36,001 bases of DNA from an uncultured Planctomycetales bacterium (GTDB lineage Bacteria > Planctomycetota > Planctomycetia > Pirellulales > Thermoguttaceae): positions 1 through 36,001 of the forward strand of contig CALARR010000171.1 in assembly GCA_937889015.1 (NCBI GenBank), in the 5' to 3' direction. Each line of letters starts with the position of its first letter. Position 1 is the stretch's first letter. A program made the translations under genes and the position numbers. A model generated the notes under the pieces. It was given only the letters and a program-made list of their open reading frames with translations, was not told the DNA's origin and did not search any database. Of this stretch, positions 22,670 through 30,980 are shown in pieces.

Positions 22670-23713
22670 TCAGAAGTCGTACCAGATGGCCATGCCGATC
22701 TTCTCTTCGTAATCGCGATAGAACTCGAACTGTTCGCTCTTGCCGTTGAAGTACTGGGCGCCGATGCGGAACAAGCGGCCGGTCGCCCCGCGCCACTGCC
22801 AGCCGGCTTGCACGACCAGGCGGCCGCTGTAATCCAGTTCCTGCTGGATTTGCCAGTTGATGGCGGCAAAGGGCGCTCCGCGCAGGCAGCCGGTGGCGGC
22901 CACGGGGCTGTAGTCGATGCCGAACTGGAATTCCCACGGTTCGGAGCCGCCGTCGGAGCAGAAGGCCCAGCCGGCCTCGGCATAGAACCGCAGGTCGTCG
23001 CCCCAATACAGCGAATGGCCCCAGACCAGCACGTCGCGGCTGTAGTTGATGCGCTCGACGTCCGGGAACCGCAGCATGAACTCGTCGCCGAGGTGCGAGC
23101 TGAGGTGATAATAGCCGAACTTGGTCTGATAAGGGCCGCGGCCGAAGGTGAGCGGCACCCCGGCGCGGAAATCGGCTGCGATCACGTCCCGCTCGTGCTC
23201 CAGATCCAACCGCGGCATGGCGGCGCCTTCGATGTCCAACTGCCATCCCTCGGGGCGAGAACCGCCCTCGCTGCCATAGCGCAGGATCCCCACGCGGCCA
23301 CCGAGGGTCACGTCCCACATCCAGCCCCAATCCTTCTCATAGTTCCAGGCACTGGCCAGGCGCGACTCCTTCACGCCGGCGAGATACGAGTGATAGATCA
23401 AGCCCTCGGGCAGGAGCTGGAAACTCCAGCCGCGGTCCATCGCCGGGGCCAAGGAACTGTAGGAGTCGGCAGTGCCGAAGCGCTCGCCGGGTTGGCTCGG
23501 CAGCGCACTGGACGCTGCCGGCAGGCCGTCATCGAACAAGGGGGACAAGGAACGGCCGCTGGGTGCGGCGTGGAATTGGGCCAAGTGCAGGCCCGCCACG
23601 TCGTCGGCGCGCAGCGCCGAGGGGCCAACAAGGCCCTGCGCAGGCAGCGCGCTGGTCACGGCCAGCCCCACCAGCACTTCGGCCAGGAACAGTATCCTCC
23701 AAGTCGTCGGCAT
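22670..23713 (-). CDS. DUF1207-like outer-membrane protein
   Basis: A 347-residue exported protein. It has an N-terminal signal sequence (TTWRILFLAEVLVGLAVTSALPAQG). The mature part is dominated by amphipathic beta strands with many aromatics (LLPEGLIYHSYLAGVKESR, TKFGYYHLSSHLGDEF, WEFQFGIDYSP) and ends with the barrel-like C-terminal strand KIGMAIWYDF finishing on Phe. This pattern resembles the DUF1207 family, an assignment from memory that a profile search should test. The ATG at 23713 has gggagg six bases upstream and is preferred to the GTG one codon earlier. It converges with aroB, only 21 bp apart. Confidence 0.85.
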   Translation of the reverse strand: MPTTWRILFLAEVLVGLAVTSALPAQGLVGPSALRADDVAGLHLAQFHAAPSGRSLSPLFDDGLPAASSALPSQPGERFGTADSYSSLAPAMDRGWSFQLLPEGLIYHSYLAGVKESRLASAWNYEKDWGWMWDVTLGGRVGILRYGSEGGSRPEGWQLDIEGAAMPRLDLEHERDVIAADFRAGVPLTFGRGPYQTKFGYYHLSSHLGDEFMLRFPDVERINYSRDVLVWGHSLYWGDDLRFYAEAGWAFCSDGGSEPWEFQFGIDYSPVAATGCLRGAPFAAINWQIQQELDYSGRLVVQAGWQWRGATGRLFRIGAQYFNGKSEQFEFYRDYEEKIGMAIWYDF

Positions 23714-23742
23714 CACGGGCCTCCCTTCCCGCGATCACTGCG

Positions 23743-24387
23743 TCAATCCGATTGTGCGGCTCCGTCGGCCTTCATCGCGCGGATCCCAGCCAGGGAGAAC
23801 TGCGTGATGTGATCGATGATGTGTTCGATCGTCGCCGGATCATAGTCGCGGTATTGACCCAGCCGGGAAATCACCGGCTGCGCATGTCGGAAACAGTTGC
23901 ATTGCCCCAGGATGCTGTAGGTGCAGTCTCGCACCTGTTGCGTGCTGACGCCCGGCTCCGCCAGTTGTCGCACAATCTCTCCCAACGCCGCGTGCACCGG
24001 CCGAATGACCTGCTCGACCACCAGATCCAGGCCCAAGGTGGGGTCGGCCATCTCCCGCGCCATGATCTTCATCAGGGGTGTGTCGATCTCGCCCTGCAAC
24101 AGGTTGCGGAGCAACATCTGCACGAAGGCGCGCAATCTCTGCTCAGGCGGTAGATCGTCCGGCGGGAGGGGAAAACGTGAACGCGACTCCTCGATCACCC
24201 TCTCGATGACTTCGAGATAGAGCTTCTCCTTGTCCCGAAAGTGGTAGTTGATCGCCGCGCTGTTGGCCCCGGCCAAACGGCATATCTGCCGGAAGGTGGC
24301 ATCGCGATAGCCTTCCGCCAAGAAGACCTGGGTGGCGGCCTCCAGCAATCGTTCGCGCGTGGATCGGGCACTTGTACCAGCCGACAT
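23743..24387 (-). CDS. TetR-family regulator, CecR-like C-terminus
   Basis: A 214-residue repressor from the start MSAGTSARSTRERL. The N-terminal helix-turn-helix region covers LLEAATQVFLAEGYRDATF and ICRLAGANSAAINYHFRDKE, typical of TetR. The C-terminal part (PPDDLPPEQRLRAFVQMLLRNLL, MKIMAREMADPT) resembles CecR/YbiH-type regulators. The chosen ATG has ggagg five bases upstream; the frame continues 13 codons further without one. The DUF1207-like gene follows on the same strand 29 bp downstream and may be cotranscribed and regulated by it. Ligand unknown. Confidence 0.9.
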   Translation of the reverse strand: MSAGTSARSTRERLLEAATQVFLAEGYRDATFRQICRLAGANSAAINYHFRDKEKLYLEVIERVIEESRSRFPLPPDDLPPEQRLRAFVQMLLRNLLQGEIDTPLMKIMAREMADPTLGLDLVVEQVIRPVHAALGEIVRQLAEPGVSTQQVRDCTYSILGQCNCFRHAQPVISRLGQYRDYDPATIEHIIDHITQFSLAGIRAMKADGAAQSD

Positions 24388-24482
24388 AAGAGCCTCCGAA
24401 GCAACCGCCTGATGTATCGGATTCAAGCGTCCACTTTAATTAGCGAATTTGTGGCGCGGCTGTCAAGTCGTAAATGGTTTCT

Positions 24483-24555
24483 GTTGCGGCAGGCCGCTTC
24501 TCGGTCGGTAATTCTGCGAAGCGAAGCATCCGCCCGGTTCGAGATCCTTCGCTGC
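24483..24555. repeat. Dispersed repeat B, copy 2
   Basis: Begins with gttgcggcaggcc (compare the left end of copy 1 at 18208), and 24532-24555 is the exact reverse complement of 18241-18264. Relative to copy 1 the internal block is inverted, so the element has been rearranged. It lies in the 305-bp gene-free gap between the TetR gene and the Pro/Tyr-rich protein gene. Confidence 0.65.
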
Positions 24556-24587
24556 GCTGCTTGCGGGGCCATGCAGTTTCAGGCTTC

Positions 24588-24664
24588 GGCATGCCCACGA
24601 TGAGCGGGGGCTGGCATGGCACCCAGCTTTGGCATGCCCACGACGAGCGTGGGCATGGCACCCA
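24588..24664. repeat. Two palindromic repeat units
   Basis: Two related units, 24588-24625 and 24631-24664, share ggcatgcccacga, gagcg and gcatggcaccca. The second is a perfect hairpin: catgcccacg at 24633-24642 pairs with cgtgggcatg at 24648-24657 around a five-base loop. The units are REP-like. They lie just after the stop of the Pro/Tyr-rich protein gene and could end its transcription. Confidence 0.75.
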
Positions 24665-24692
24665 TAAACTACCGTCCGAGTGAGATACTACA

Positions 24693-25868
24693 CTAGCGCG
24701 TGGACATCACCGACGGCAGGGGGCGCGGGACTTCTTCCATCGCCGGCTCGCGTTGAGATGCACGATACTCGGCGTAGATGGCCTTGAAGAAGTCGTTGGA
24801 GTAGGGATTGCGCATGTCCGCGCCAAAGCTCGTGGTGAACGCCTGCTGCAACGGCACATGCTCGTGATGATAGGGGCGCAGATAGTAGTAGCCGTGCATC
24901 GCCGGATAGTAGGCGTGGTGCTGGACCAGGTTGCAGTCCCCGAACCGCCAGCCGAAGATGCCGTTCTCCCAGCAATCTCCGTGGGCGCAACCGCCGCAAC
25001 CTCCCTGGCAGCCACCATAGCCATAATTCATCGCATCCGGGCAATAGCCCGAGCCCGGTCCGGGGGACGCGGGAGTTGGGGCGATGGGGCTGGTTACGGT
25101 CGCGGGATCCGGGGCAGGGCCAGTCGGATAGACGGGCACGTTCTGCGCCACCCGGTATCCGGACACGGGTCGAGCGGCGGGGCCGGCTTGTTGGTAGCCG
25201 GGGACTGGCGTGCGCGCGGCGACTTGGGGATAGGCAGGCGTGTTTGTCCGCACAGGCGCGGCAGGACGAGCAGCATAAGGGGCATAGACCGGCGGATTGT
25301 TGTAGGCGACCGGTTGAGCCACGGGCTGCATAGGCTGCGTTGGGTATGCGTAGTTGGGGTACGCAGCGTAGCCGGGATTGGCATAGGCCGCAGGAGCCAC
25401 GGGATGGGCGTAGGACACCGGGGGATAAGCAGGAGCCGGCGGCGGCACAGGCTGGGGCGCGTAGCCGCGGCCCACAGGAGCGTTTCGGGCGGTCGTGGGG
25501 GCAGTGGCGTAGGGAAGGTAGGCCGTGGGAGTGACCGCGGCGGGATCGGGCGAATTGGGGCCGTTGCTCAGAGAAACGTCGTACGCCTCGGAACCGGTGT
25601 GCGGATAACCCGTCGACCACGCAGACGGCTGCAAAGAGGTCACAGGATATTGCGCCACTGCGGCGGGAAGAACTGCCAAAAGCGTCACCAGGGCAAGGCA
25701 GACTTTGCGGGCTGGCGCCGGGAAAGCCTTCCGGTGGCCGAGTGACTTGGTTGAGGCGGTCCAGAAGCCGGTTGTTTGTATGATCTGCCGCACGGCCAGC
25801 GAATCCTTTCCGCCCCAGATTGCCTTGTTGCAGCGGCCGTCCACCTGACGGACCGACTGCCCTGTCAT
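24693..25868 (-). CDS. Exported Pro/Ala/Tyr-rich protein with Gly-Cys cluster
   Basis: A 391-residue protein I do not recognise. The N-terminal 73 residues form a long signal region, with the hydrophobic core VCLALVTLLAVLPAAVA and cleavage before about residue 73. The centre (about 90-275) is low-complexity Pro, Ala, Tyr and Val, such as AAYANPGYAAYPNYAYPTQP. Next comes a compact segment NYGYGGCQGGCGGCAHGDC rich in Gly and Cys, then a Tyr/His-rich stretch (HHAYYPAMHGYYYLRPYHHE). The end (SFGADMRNPYSNDFFKAIYAEY) looks folded. A GTG at 25793 with ggaaagga upstream is a credible alternative start giving 366 residues. Probably a cell-surface or envelope protein. Confidence 0.7.
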   Translation of the reverse strand: MTGQSVRQVDGRCNKAIWGGKDSLAVRQIIQTTGFWTASTKSLGHRKAFPAPARKVCLALVTLLAVLPAAVAQYPVTSLQPSAWSTGYPHTGSEAYDVSLSNGPNSPDPAAVTPTAYLPYATAPTTARNAPVGRGYAPQPVPPPAPAYPPVSYAHPVAPAAYANPGYAAYPNYAYPTQPMQPVAQPVAYNNPPVYAPYAARPAAPVRTNTPAYPQVAARTPVPGYQQAGPAARPVSGYRVAQNVPVYPTGPAPDPATVTSPIAPTPASPGPGSGYCPDAMNYGYGGCQGGCGGCAHGDCWENGIFGWRFGDCNLVQHHAYYPAMHGYYYLRPYHHEHVPLQQAFTTSFGADMRNPYSNDFFKAIYAEYRASQREPAMEEVPRPLPSVMSTR

Positions 25869-26507
25869 CCACTTTGGCTAGGTATCCAAGTGGACACGGT
25901 GGCCCACATCAACCCGTTTGGCAGTATCGGCCCCGGGTCACCGCTGCATTCACTAAGAGCGGAGGCCGGCGCATTTCGCGCAAATTCGGCACAATTGGTC
26001 ACTCGGTGGGGTCGCCAGGCGAGGGTCCTCGGCGTGAGAGTTGAGCGCCATGCGAGACCGAGACCCAAAGCTCCCCCACAAGGCATGGTGGCAATGTGCG
26101 ACACCGAAGGAACGGAATACCCCTTTTGTGTGGAAGAATCGGCATGCCCGAAGAAATCCCCAAAAGCGTGGCCATCGGAAGAACCGATACCGAACCAAGC
26201 GTCGAACGACGAGCGCAGATAGGCCCATGCACCAATGGGGGGTATCGATTCTCCCGGATGCCTGACACCGAAAACTCGATCGTGGTGTGCATGGCGTCCG
26301 TCGTGGAAGCAGGCGTGGATTGCGTGGTGAGAGGACGCGTGCGGAACCGACAGGCACAAGCGCTGTAGGTCGACGGAACTCGCCCCGAGTCTGCGAGAGC
26401 AGCCGGGGAGGCCCGCTTGGGAGCGGTGGCAGACCATTGCCACATCGAATGCGAATGAGCGTTCAAGTGCGGCGGCAACTCGTTTTCCTAGATGCTGGTG
26501 GTGCTAC
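25869..26507. other. 639-bp gene-free region upstream of the secretin gene
   Basis: Divergent region between the Pro/Tyr-rich protein gene and the secretin gene. Only short open frames occur, none with a ribosome-binding site and protein-like composition. It is long for this compact genome, so it may hold regulatory sites for both genes, a small RNA or a decayed gene. I see no tRNA-like fold or clear promoter. Confidence 0.4.
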
Positions 26508-28328
26508 ATGAGCACGAGACGGTGCCCAGGCAATCTGGTTCCTGAATCCTGGCTGGTCTGTGCTGCGCGGCTGTCGTTGTCGGCAGTGCTTGCGTTGTCT
26601 GGCTGTTCGCTGATCGGCTTGGGGACGGTTTGGGCCCAAAACGCGCCGGTTTACGCCCAGGCGACCGAGTCGCTGCCCAGTGGCCCCATATCTTCAGAGG
26701 CACGGTCACGAGAACGGTCTCTGATCGCCGACGTGCGAGAGCCGGAACTCACGCTGGACGTCGACCCGCGGACTTCCAAGATCATCCGCACCAAGCGTCC
26801 TGTATCCCGGTTCTCCATCACGCACCCGCAGATCGTCGAGGTGGTGCAGTTCAATTCCCAAGAGTTCGAGCTCATCGGCGCTTTGCCTGGCGAGACGAGC
26901 ATGACGCTCTGGTTCCCGGGCCAAGACGGGAACTCTGAGGGGGAAATGCTGCGGTACCTGGTCCGCGTATCGTCGAACGAGTTGGCCGAGGATCGTCTGA
27001 AGATCGAGTACGGCGCGCTGGAGCGCAAGGTCAACGAGCTGTTTCCCAACAGCATGGTGCGCCTGTTTCCGGTGGCCGAGAAGTTGATTGTGCGCGGCCA
27101 GGCGCGCGATTCGCGCGAGGCCGGCGAGATCTTGCAGTTGATTGGCGACGAAGTTGGGGAGTGGACCGGCTATGGCCGTGGCGGCGCGGGCTGGGGACGA
27201 GGCGGCTGGGGCGGGTATGGTGGTGGATACGGCGGCTATGGCGGGTACGGCGGCTACGGCGGGTACGGCGGCTATGGCGGCGGATGGGGTGGCGGTTGGG
27301 GCGGATACAACGGGTGGGGCGCGGGCAATGGCGGCTACGGCGGGGCGGTGGGGCCTGGCGGACTGAATGGCAATGGACGATGGGGTTGGGGCAACGCTCC
27401 CAACATCATCAACATGCTCGAGGTCCCCGGCGAGAAGCAAGTCATGCTCAAGGTCCGCGTGGCGGAACTCAGCCGCACGGCCTTGCGTGACGCGGGGACC
27501 ACGTTGAACCTCAACTTTGGCGACTTCAGCTTCAACTCCAGTCTGGGGCTCAACGGCGTGGTGAGCGCCGTGCTGACCACCGAGGATCTGCGGTTGACGA
27601 TGGAGGCCCTGAACACCAACAGTTACTCCAAGGTCCTCGCCGAGCCGAATCTGGTGACGCTCAGCGGACATTCGGCCTACTTTGTGGCGGGTGGTGAGTT
27701 CGCCGTGCCGACGGTGGTGGGCGTGGAAGGCGTCTCGGCCATCTCCACCAGTTTCCGTTCCTTCGGCACCGTGGTCCGCTTTACGCCGACCGTGGTCGAC
27801 AAGGATCGCATCCGCCTGGAGGTCTCGCCTTCGCTGAGCAGTACCGACGAAAGCACCGAGGTGCAGGGCATTCCCGGCCTGCAGACCCGAGCGGTCACGA
27901 CCACCGTGGACCTGCGCGAAGGGCAATGGCTGGCGATCGCCGGTTTGATCCAGGATCAACAGGAGGGGAGCAAGATCCGCGTTCCCTTCATCGGTGACAT
28001 TCCCGTGCTGGACACGTTGTTCAGCAAGCGGCATGTGAAACGAGACGAGACGGAACTGATGATCCTGGTGAGTCCGGAACTGGTCCATCCGCTGGAGCCG
28101 GAAGAGGCGCCACTGATCCTGCCGGGGATGGAGGTCACCGAGCCGACCGACTGTGCCTTCTACTTTGGCGGCTACTACGAAGGCAAGCCGGATTGCCATT
28201 ATCGCAGCACGGTCTTCAACCTCATCCAGCGCGAAGGCTTTGAGGCGCGCCAGAGCGTCAAGACGCAGCCGGGCTATCAGCAAACAGAAGGTCGCTATAT
28301 CCAAGGTCCCCACGGGTTTTCCCAGTAG
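26508..28328 (+). CDS. cpaC: CpaC/RcpA-type secretin of a Tad-like system
   Basis: Outer-membrane secretin channel for type IVb (Tad/Flp) pilus assembly. In 606 residues the order is an export signal with a possible lipobox LALSGC (Cys33), then a pilus-formation N-terminal domain (about 80-150, LTLDVDPRTSKIIRTKRP). A BON-like domain (about 160-218) is followed by a Gly/Tyr/Trp-rich insert at 221-296. The secretin domain (about 303-530) includes LAEPNLVTLSGHSAYFVAGG, VRFTPTVVDKDRIRLEVSP and GDIPVLDTLFSKRH. A 70-residue C-terminal tail follows. The insert is not a normal part of CpaC. It is followed by two lipoprotein genes on the same strand. Whether the N-terminus is lipidated or cleaved after VWA is unclear. 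Confidence 0.92.
   Translation: MSTRRCPGNLVPESWLVCAARLSLSAVLALSGCSLIGLGTVWAQNAPVYAQATESLPSGPISSEARSRERSLIADVREPELTLDVDPRTSKIIRTKRPVSRFSITHPQIVEVVQFNSQEFELIGALPGETSMTLWFPGQDGNSEGEMLRYLVRVSSNELAEDRLKIEYGALERKVNELFPNSMVRLFPVAEKLIVRGQARDSREAGEILQLIGDEVGEWTGYGRGGAGWGRGGWGGYGGGYGGYGGYGGYGGYGGYGGGWGGGWGGYNGWGAGNGGYGGAVGPGGLNGNGRWGWGNAPNIINMLEVPGEKQVMLKVRVAELSRTALRDAGTTLNLNFGDFSFNSSLGLNGVVSAVLTTEDLRLTMEALNTNSYSKVLAEPNLVTLSGHSAYFVAGGEFAVPTVVGVEGVSAISTSFRSFGTVVRFTPTVVDKDRIRLEVSPSLSSTDESTEVQGIPGLQTRAVTTTVDLREGQWLAIAGLIQDQQEGSKIRVPFIGDIPVLDTLFSKRHVKRDETELMILVSPELVHPLEPEEAPLILPGMEVTEPTDCAFYFGGYYEGKPDCHYRSTVFNLIQREGFEARQSVKTQPGYQQTEGRYIQGPHGFSQ
27168..27395 (+). repeat. Gly-Tyr-Trp low-complexity repeat inside the secretin gene
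   Basis: Short in-frame repeats built on ggcggctatggcgggtac encode runs of GGYGGYGGY and GGWGGGWGG. The tract covers residues 221-296 between the BON-like and secretin domains. The DNA repeats imply length variation by slippage. Confidence 0.9.
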
Positions 28329-28392
28329 CATCCGGCGCGATCAGGCGGCGGTCAACGGCCGGGAGAACCACGTCAGAGAAGGAAGCGCGTCC

Positions 28393-28965
28393 ATGGTGTC
28401 GCGATCGCATATCAAAGATCTGCTGTTCGGGGTGATCGGAGTGGCCATCATGGTCGTGGCCGGCTGCCTGGGCGATTCCGGCGGCTCGCACCCGGCCGGT
28501 CAGCCGTTGGGGACGATCAGCGATCCGATCTGGCAGAACCAGGAAGCCAACGCCGAACACTCGGATTTTGTGGTTCACGACCACGAATTCGTGCGTGAGG
28601 CGGAATTCCTGAACACGGCCGGCGAGGACCATTTGAAGCAGATCGCAGCTCGGCTGAACTCGGGGCACCATAGTCTGGTGCTGGTGGAGCGGAGCCATTT
28701 CTCGGCCCGTCCGGAGACCGAGTACAAGTATCCGGTGCATGTGAACTCGGATTTGGACATGCGGCGGCGGGACATGGTGGTCCGCTGCCTGTTGGCGATG
28801 CGCGTGGCGAACGCCGATGCGATCGTGGTGGTGGCGCCGGACCTGGCGCCGGAATACCGTGCCGGAGAGCGCGCGGCGACCTATTTCGAGAACTCGCGCG
28901 ATTGGGGCGGGGGCGGAGGCGGGGGCTGGGGCGGCGGTTGGGGTGGTGGATGGGGCGGATGGTAG
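28393..28965 (+). CDS. Tad-locus lipoprotein with Gly-Trp tail
   Basis: A 190-residue protein from the start MVSRSHIKDLLFGVIGV, with lipobox VVAGC (lipid Cys25). The frame opens at 28153, but that part overlaps the secretin gene; the ATG at 28393 has gaaggaag upstream. After a short linker there is a folded domain (FVREAEFLNTAGEDHLKQIA, HSLVLVERSHF, MVVRCLLAMRVANADAIVVV) in which a numbered periplasmic motif repeats the style of OmpA/BON-like domains; the exact family is uncertain. The position after the secretin suggests a CpaD-like partner. The last 20 residues are Gly and Trp only, resembling the insert in the secretin. Confidence 0.82.
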   Translation: MVSRSHIKDLLFGVIGVAIMVVAGCLGDSGGSHPAGQPLGTISDPIWQNQEANAEHSDFVVHDHEFVREAEFLNTAGEDHLKQIAARLNSGHHSLVLVERSHFSARPETEYKYPVHVNSDLDMRRRDMVVRCLLAMRVANADAIVVVAPDLAPEYRAGERAATYFENSRDWGGGGGGGWGGGWGGGWGGW

Positions 28966-28972
28966 CCAATTC

Positions 28973-30316
28973 ATGAACAAGTCTCCTCTGGTGATCCTGT
29001 GCGGTCTGACCGCTTTGCTGATGGCCGGCTGCGCTCAGCCGTTCTGGGGCGATAAGTCGCGGGATGTGACCGCCCCCGGCGCGAGCCTGGGCGCGAAAGG
29101 CAGCCCAGGCAAGACGGACGCCAAGAACGATCCCAAGGCGGGCGAGCAGAAGAGCAAGCTGGCGATGGCCAAGCTCGTCGAGCGCCGCGGCCAGTTCGCC
29201 CAGGCCGAAACGCTGTACAAGGAAATCATCGAGAAGGACCCGAAGAATCCGGTTCCGCCTCATCGGCTGGGCGTGATGTACGCCAGGCAGGGGAAGTTCA
29301 AGGAGTCGCAAGAACAGTTGGCACGCGCCGACGCCCTGAAGCCCAACGATCCCGAGATCCTGGGCGACATCGGCTATGTGCACTACCTGGCGCACCGCCT
29401 GGAAGAGGCCGAACGGTATCTGCGCCGGGCGATGGAGATTGAGCCCAACAACCTCAAGTACTCCAACAACCTGGCCTTGACGCTGGGGGCGCTGGGCCGC
29501 GACCAGGAGTGCCTGGCCTTGTTCCGCCGCAACAGTACGGGACCGCAGGCCGACGTGAACTATGCGTTTGTCCTGGCCCAGCGAGGCGACTACGAGCGCG
29601 CCCTGGCCGTCTATGACCGAGCCCTGAGCGAAGACCGCTCGATGCGCGTCGCGGCCGAAGCCATGATCCAGTTGTCACGCTACGCGCCGGACAAGGGGCC
29701 GGGCCGTTCGGGGCCGGGGTCGGCCGACGGCCATCGGGCCTTGGCGGGGAAACAGGGGCCGGGCTCCACGGAGCCCACGGCCATTGGACCGCGATCCGAT
29801 CCGACGTTGGTGACGATTGCTTCGGCTCCGCGAAACATGCGCACGATTCCCGCCGGCGGCATGCAGACCGCTGCCCAGAACTCGCCATCTGCCGACCATG
29901 AGTGCCGGCCCTCGCCCTGGCCACCGAACCGGGGCCAGGTGGCGGGGGGAGTCATGACCGCGCCCCCGGTCCTGCCCGCTAGTTGGCAAGAGCCCAGCGG
30001 CGCGCCGCAATACCCGGTCTCCTCCTACCCGACGACATCGGCGGCGCTTCCGGCGCAGCGCATGGCGGCGACCGATCGACTGCCCTCGACGGGAGCGGGG
30101 TTGGAAACGGTCCAGCGAGGCCGAGAGGTGTATCCGAACGCGCCGACCGTGGTGAGCCAGTACCCGGTGACACAAATGTCGCCCGGTTCGGACAGGCCGA
30201 TTCCTTGTCAGATCGGCCCTTCGGTCCCGGCCACGCCCACGGCGGCCGGATGGTATCAGGAAGCAACGCCTTCTTCTCCGCAGTACATCGCCACGCAGCC
30301 CCGTCTATCGCGTTGA
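28973..30316 (+). CDS. TadD-like TPR lipoprotein with long Pro/Ser-rich tail
   Basis: A 447-residue lipoprotein starting MNKSPLVILCGLTALLMAGC (lipid Cys20), only seven bases after the preceding stop. Residues about 65-230 contain tandem TPR repeats (RGQFAQAETLYKEIIEKDPKN, HRLEEAERYLRRAMEIEPNN, RGDYERALAVYDRALSED). TadD-type pilotins assist secretin assembly in Tad systems. The remaining roughly 200 residues are low-complexity, rich in Pro, Ser, Ala and Gly, with no recognised domain and probably disordered. The frame is open to 28817 inside the preceding gene, but the lipoprotein signal fixes the start at 28973. Confidence 0.88.
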   Translation: MNKSPLVILCGLTALLMAGCAQPFWGDKSRDVTAPGASLGAKGSPGKTDAKNDPKAGEQKSKLAMAKLVERRGQFAQAETLYKEIIEKDPKNPVPPHRLGVMYARQGKFKESQEQLARADALKPNDPEILGDIGYVHYLAHRLEEAERYLRRAMEIEPNNLKYSNNLALTLGALGRDQECLALFRRNSTGPQADVNYAFVLAQRGDYERALAVYDRALSEDRSMRVAAEAMIQLSRYAPDKGPGRSGPGSADGHRALAGKQGPGSTEPTAIGPRSDPTLVTIASAPRNMRTIPAGGMQTAAQNSPSADHECRPSPWPPNRGQVAGGVMTAPPVLPASWQEPSGAPQYPVSSYPTTSAALPAQRMAATDRLPSTGAGLETVQRGREVYPNAPTVVSQYPVTQMSPGSDRPIPCQIGPSVPATPTAAGWYQEATPSSPQYIATQPRLSR

Positions 30317-30374
30317 GGGCCGCCGGCCGGCAGGCCGGATGCAGAGGTGGCGGATGGCCGCGCGTCGCGGCGGC

Positions 30375-30980
30375 TCATTCTCGGGAGACCGTCTGGAGCC
30401 CTTCCATCGTTCCACCGTCGTCGCAGGGGCGATGGAGACGAATGAGCCGGGGGCGCGGCGGCTTGCTGGAGGCGTCGTAGTAGGCGGCCACTTGCACGGT
30501 GATCGTCGAATAGCCGATCCAGTGGCCCAGCGACAGCTTCCACAGCGGCGGCACGCGGATCGTGGCCTGCAGCAGCAGCGCCTGTTGGCTCTGGGCGTCG
30601 GGACAGGGTGTGAAGTCGAAGCCGGTGCCTTTGGGCGAGGCGGTTCCGAACCGCCAGACGGCCGAGGGGACCAAGTTGCGGTCGTCGAGGTCCAGCGGGA
30701 GCCCCTGCACCAGGTTGGCGCGACTGTAGGCTCGGCCCAAGTGTTGTGCGGCGGGGATCTGTTGGGCGCTGCCGCCGAGGTCGCCCCACTCCTTGATGGC
30801 CGCCAGGGATGCCGCCTCCAGGGCATTTTCCAATTGCAGGCGCGCCTGCCACAGGTGGTTCACCTCGGCCACGGCGCACAGCAACGTGAGCAAGAGGGGC
30901 ACGCACAACAGCGTCAGCAGGGTCACCACCGCTCGGCGTCCGGCCTTCAAGCGGCGGCAAGCAGACCGAGGGGCCTTCAT
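30375..30980 (-). CDS. TadG/TadE-like pseudopilin-type protein
   Basis: A 201-residue protein with one N-terminal membrane helix (RRAVVTLLTLLCVPLLLTLL) followed by NHLWQARLQLENALEAASLAA, the layout of TadG/RcpC-like minor proteins in which an N-terminal helix anchors an extracytoplasmic domain. The ATG at 30980 (MKAPRSACRRLKAG) follows ggag and overlaps the stop of the next gene upstream by four bases, so the long upstream frame is ignored. The C-terminal half is beta-rich (LLLQATIRVPPLWKLSLGHW). It is paired with a TadE-like gene and converges with the secretin operon. Confidence 0.8.
   Translation of the reverse strand: MKAPRSACRRLKAGRRAVVTLLTLLCVPLLLTLLCAVAEVNHLWQARLQLENALEAASLAAIKEWGDLGGSAQQIPAAQHLGRAYSRANLVQGLPLDLDDRNLVPSAVWRFGTASPKGTGFDFTPCPDAQSQQALLLQATIRVPPLWKLSLGHWIGYSTITVQVAAYYDASSKPPRPRLIRLHRPCDDGGTMEGLQTVSRE

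Noticed and set aside
24688..25872. Alternative minus-strand frame of 394 codons over the Pro/Tyr-rich gene
   Set aside because: The frame at 24693-25868 has a signal peptide and a structured C-terminus, while this one is Arg/Ser-rich noise.
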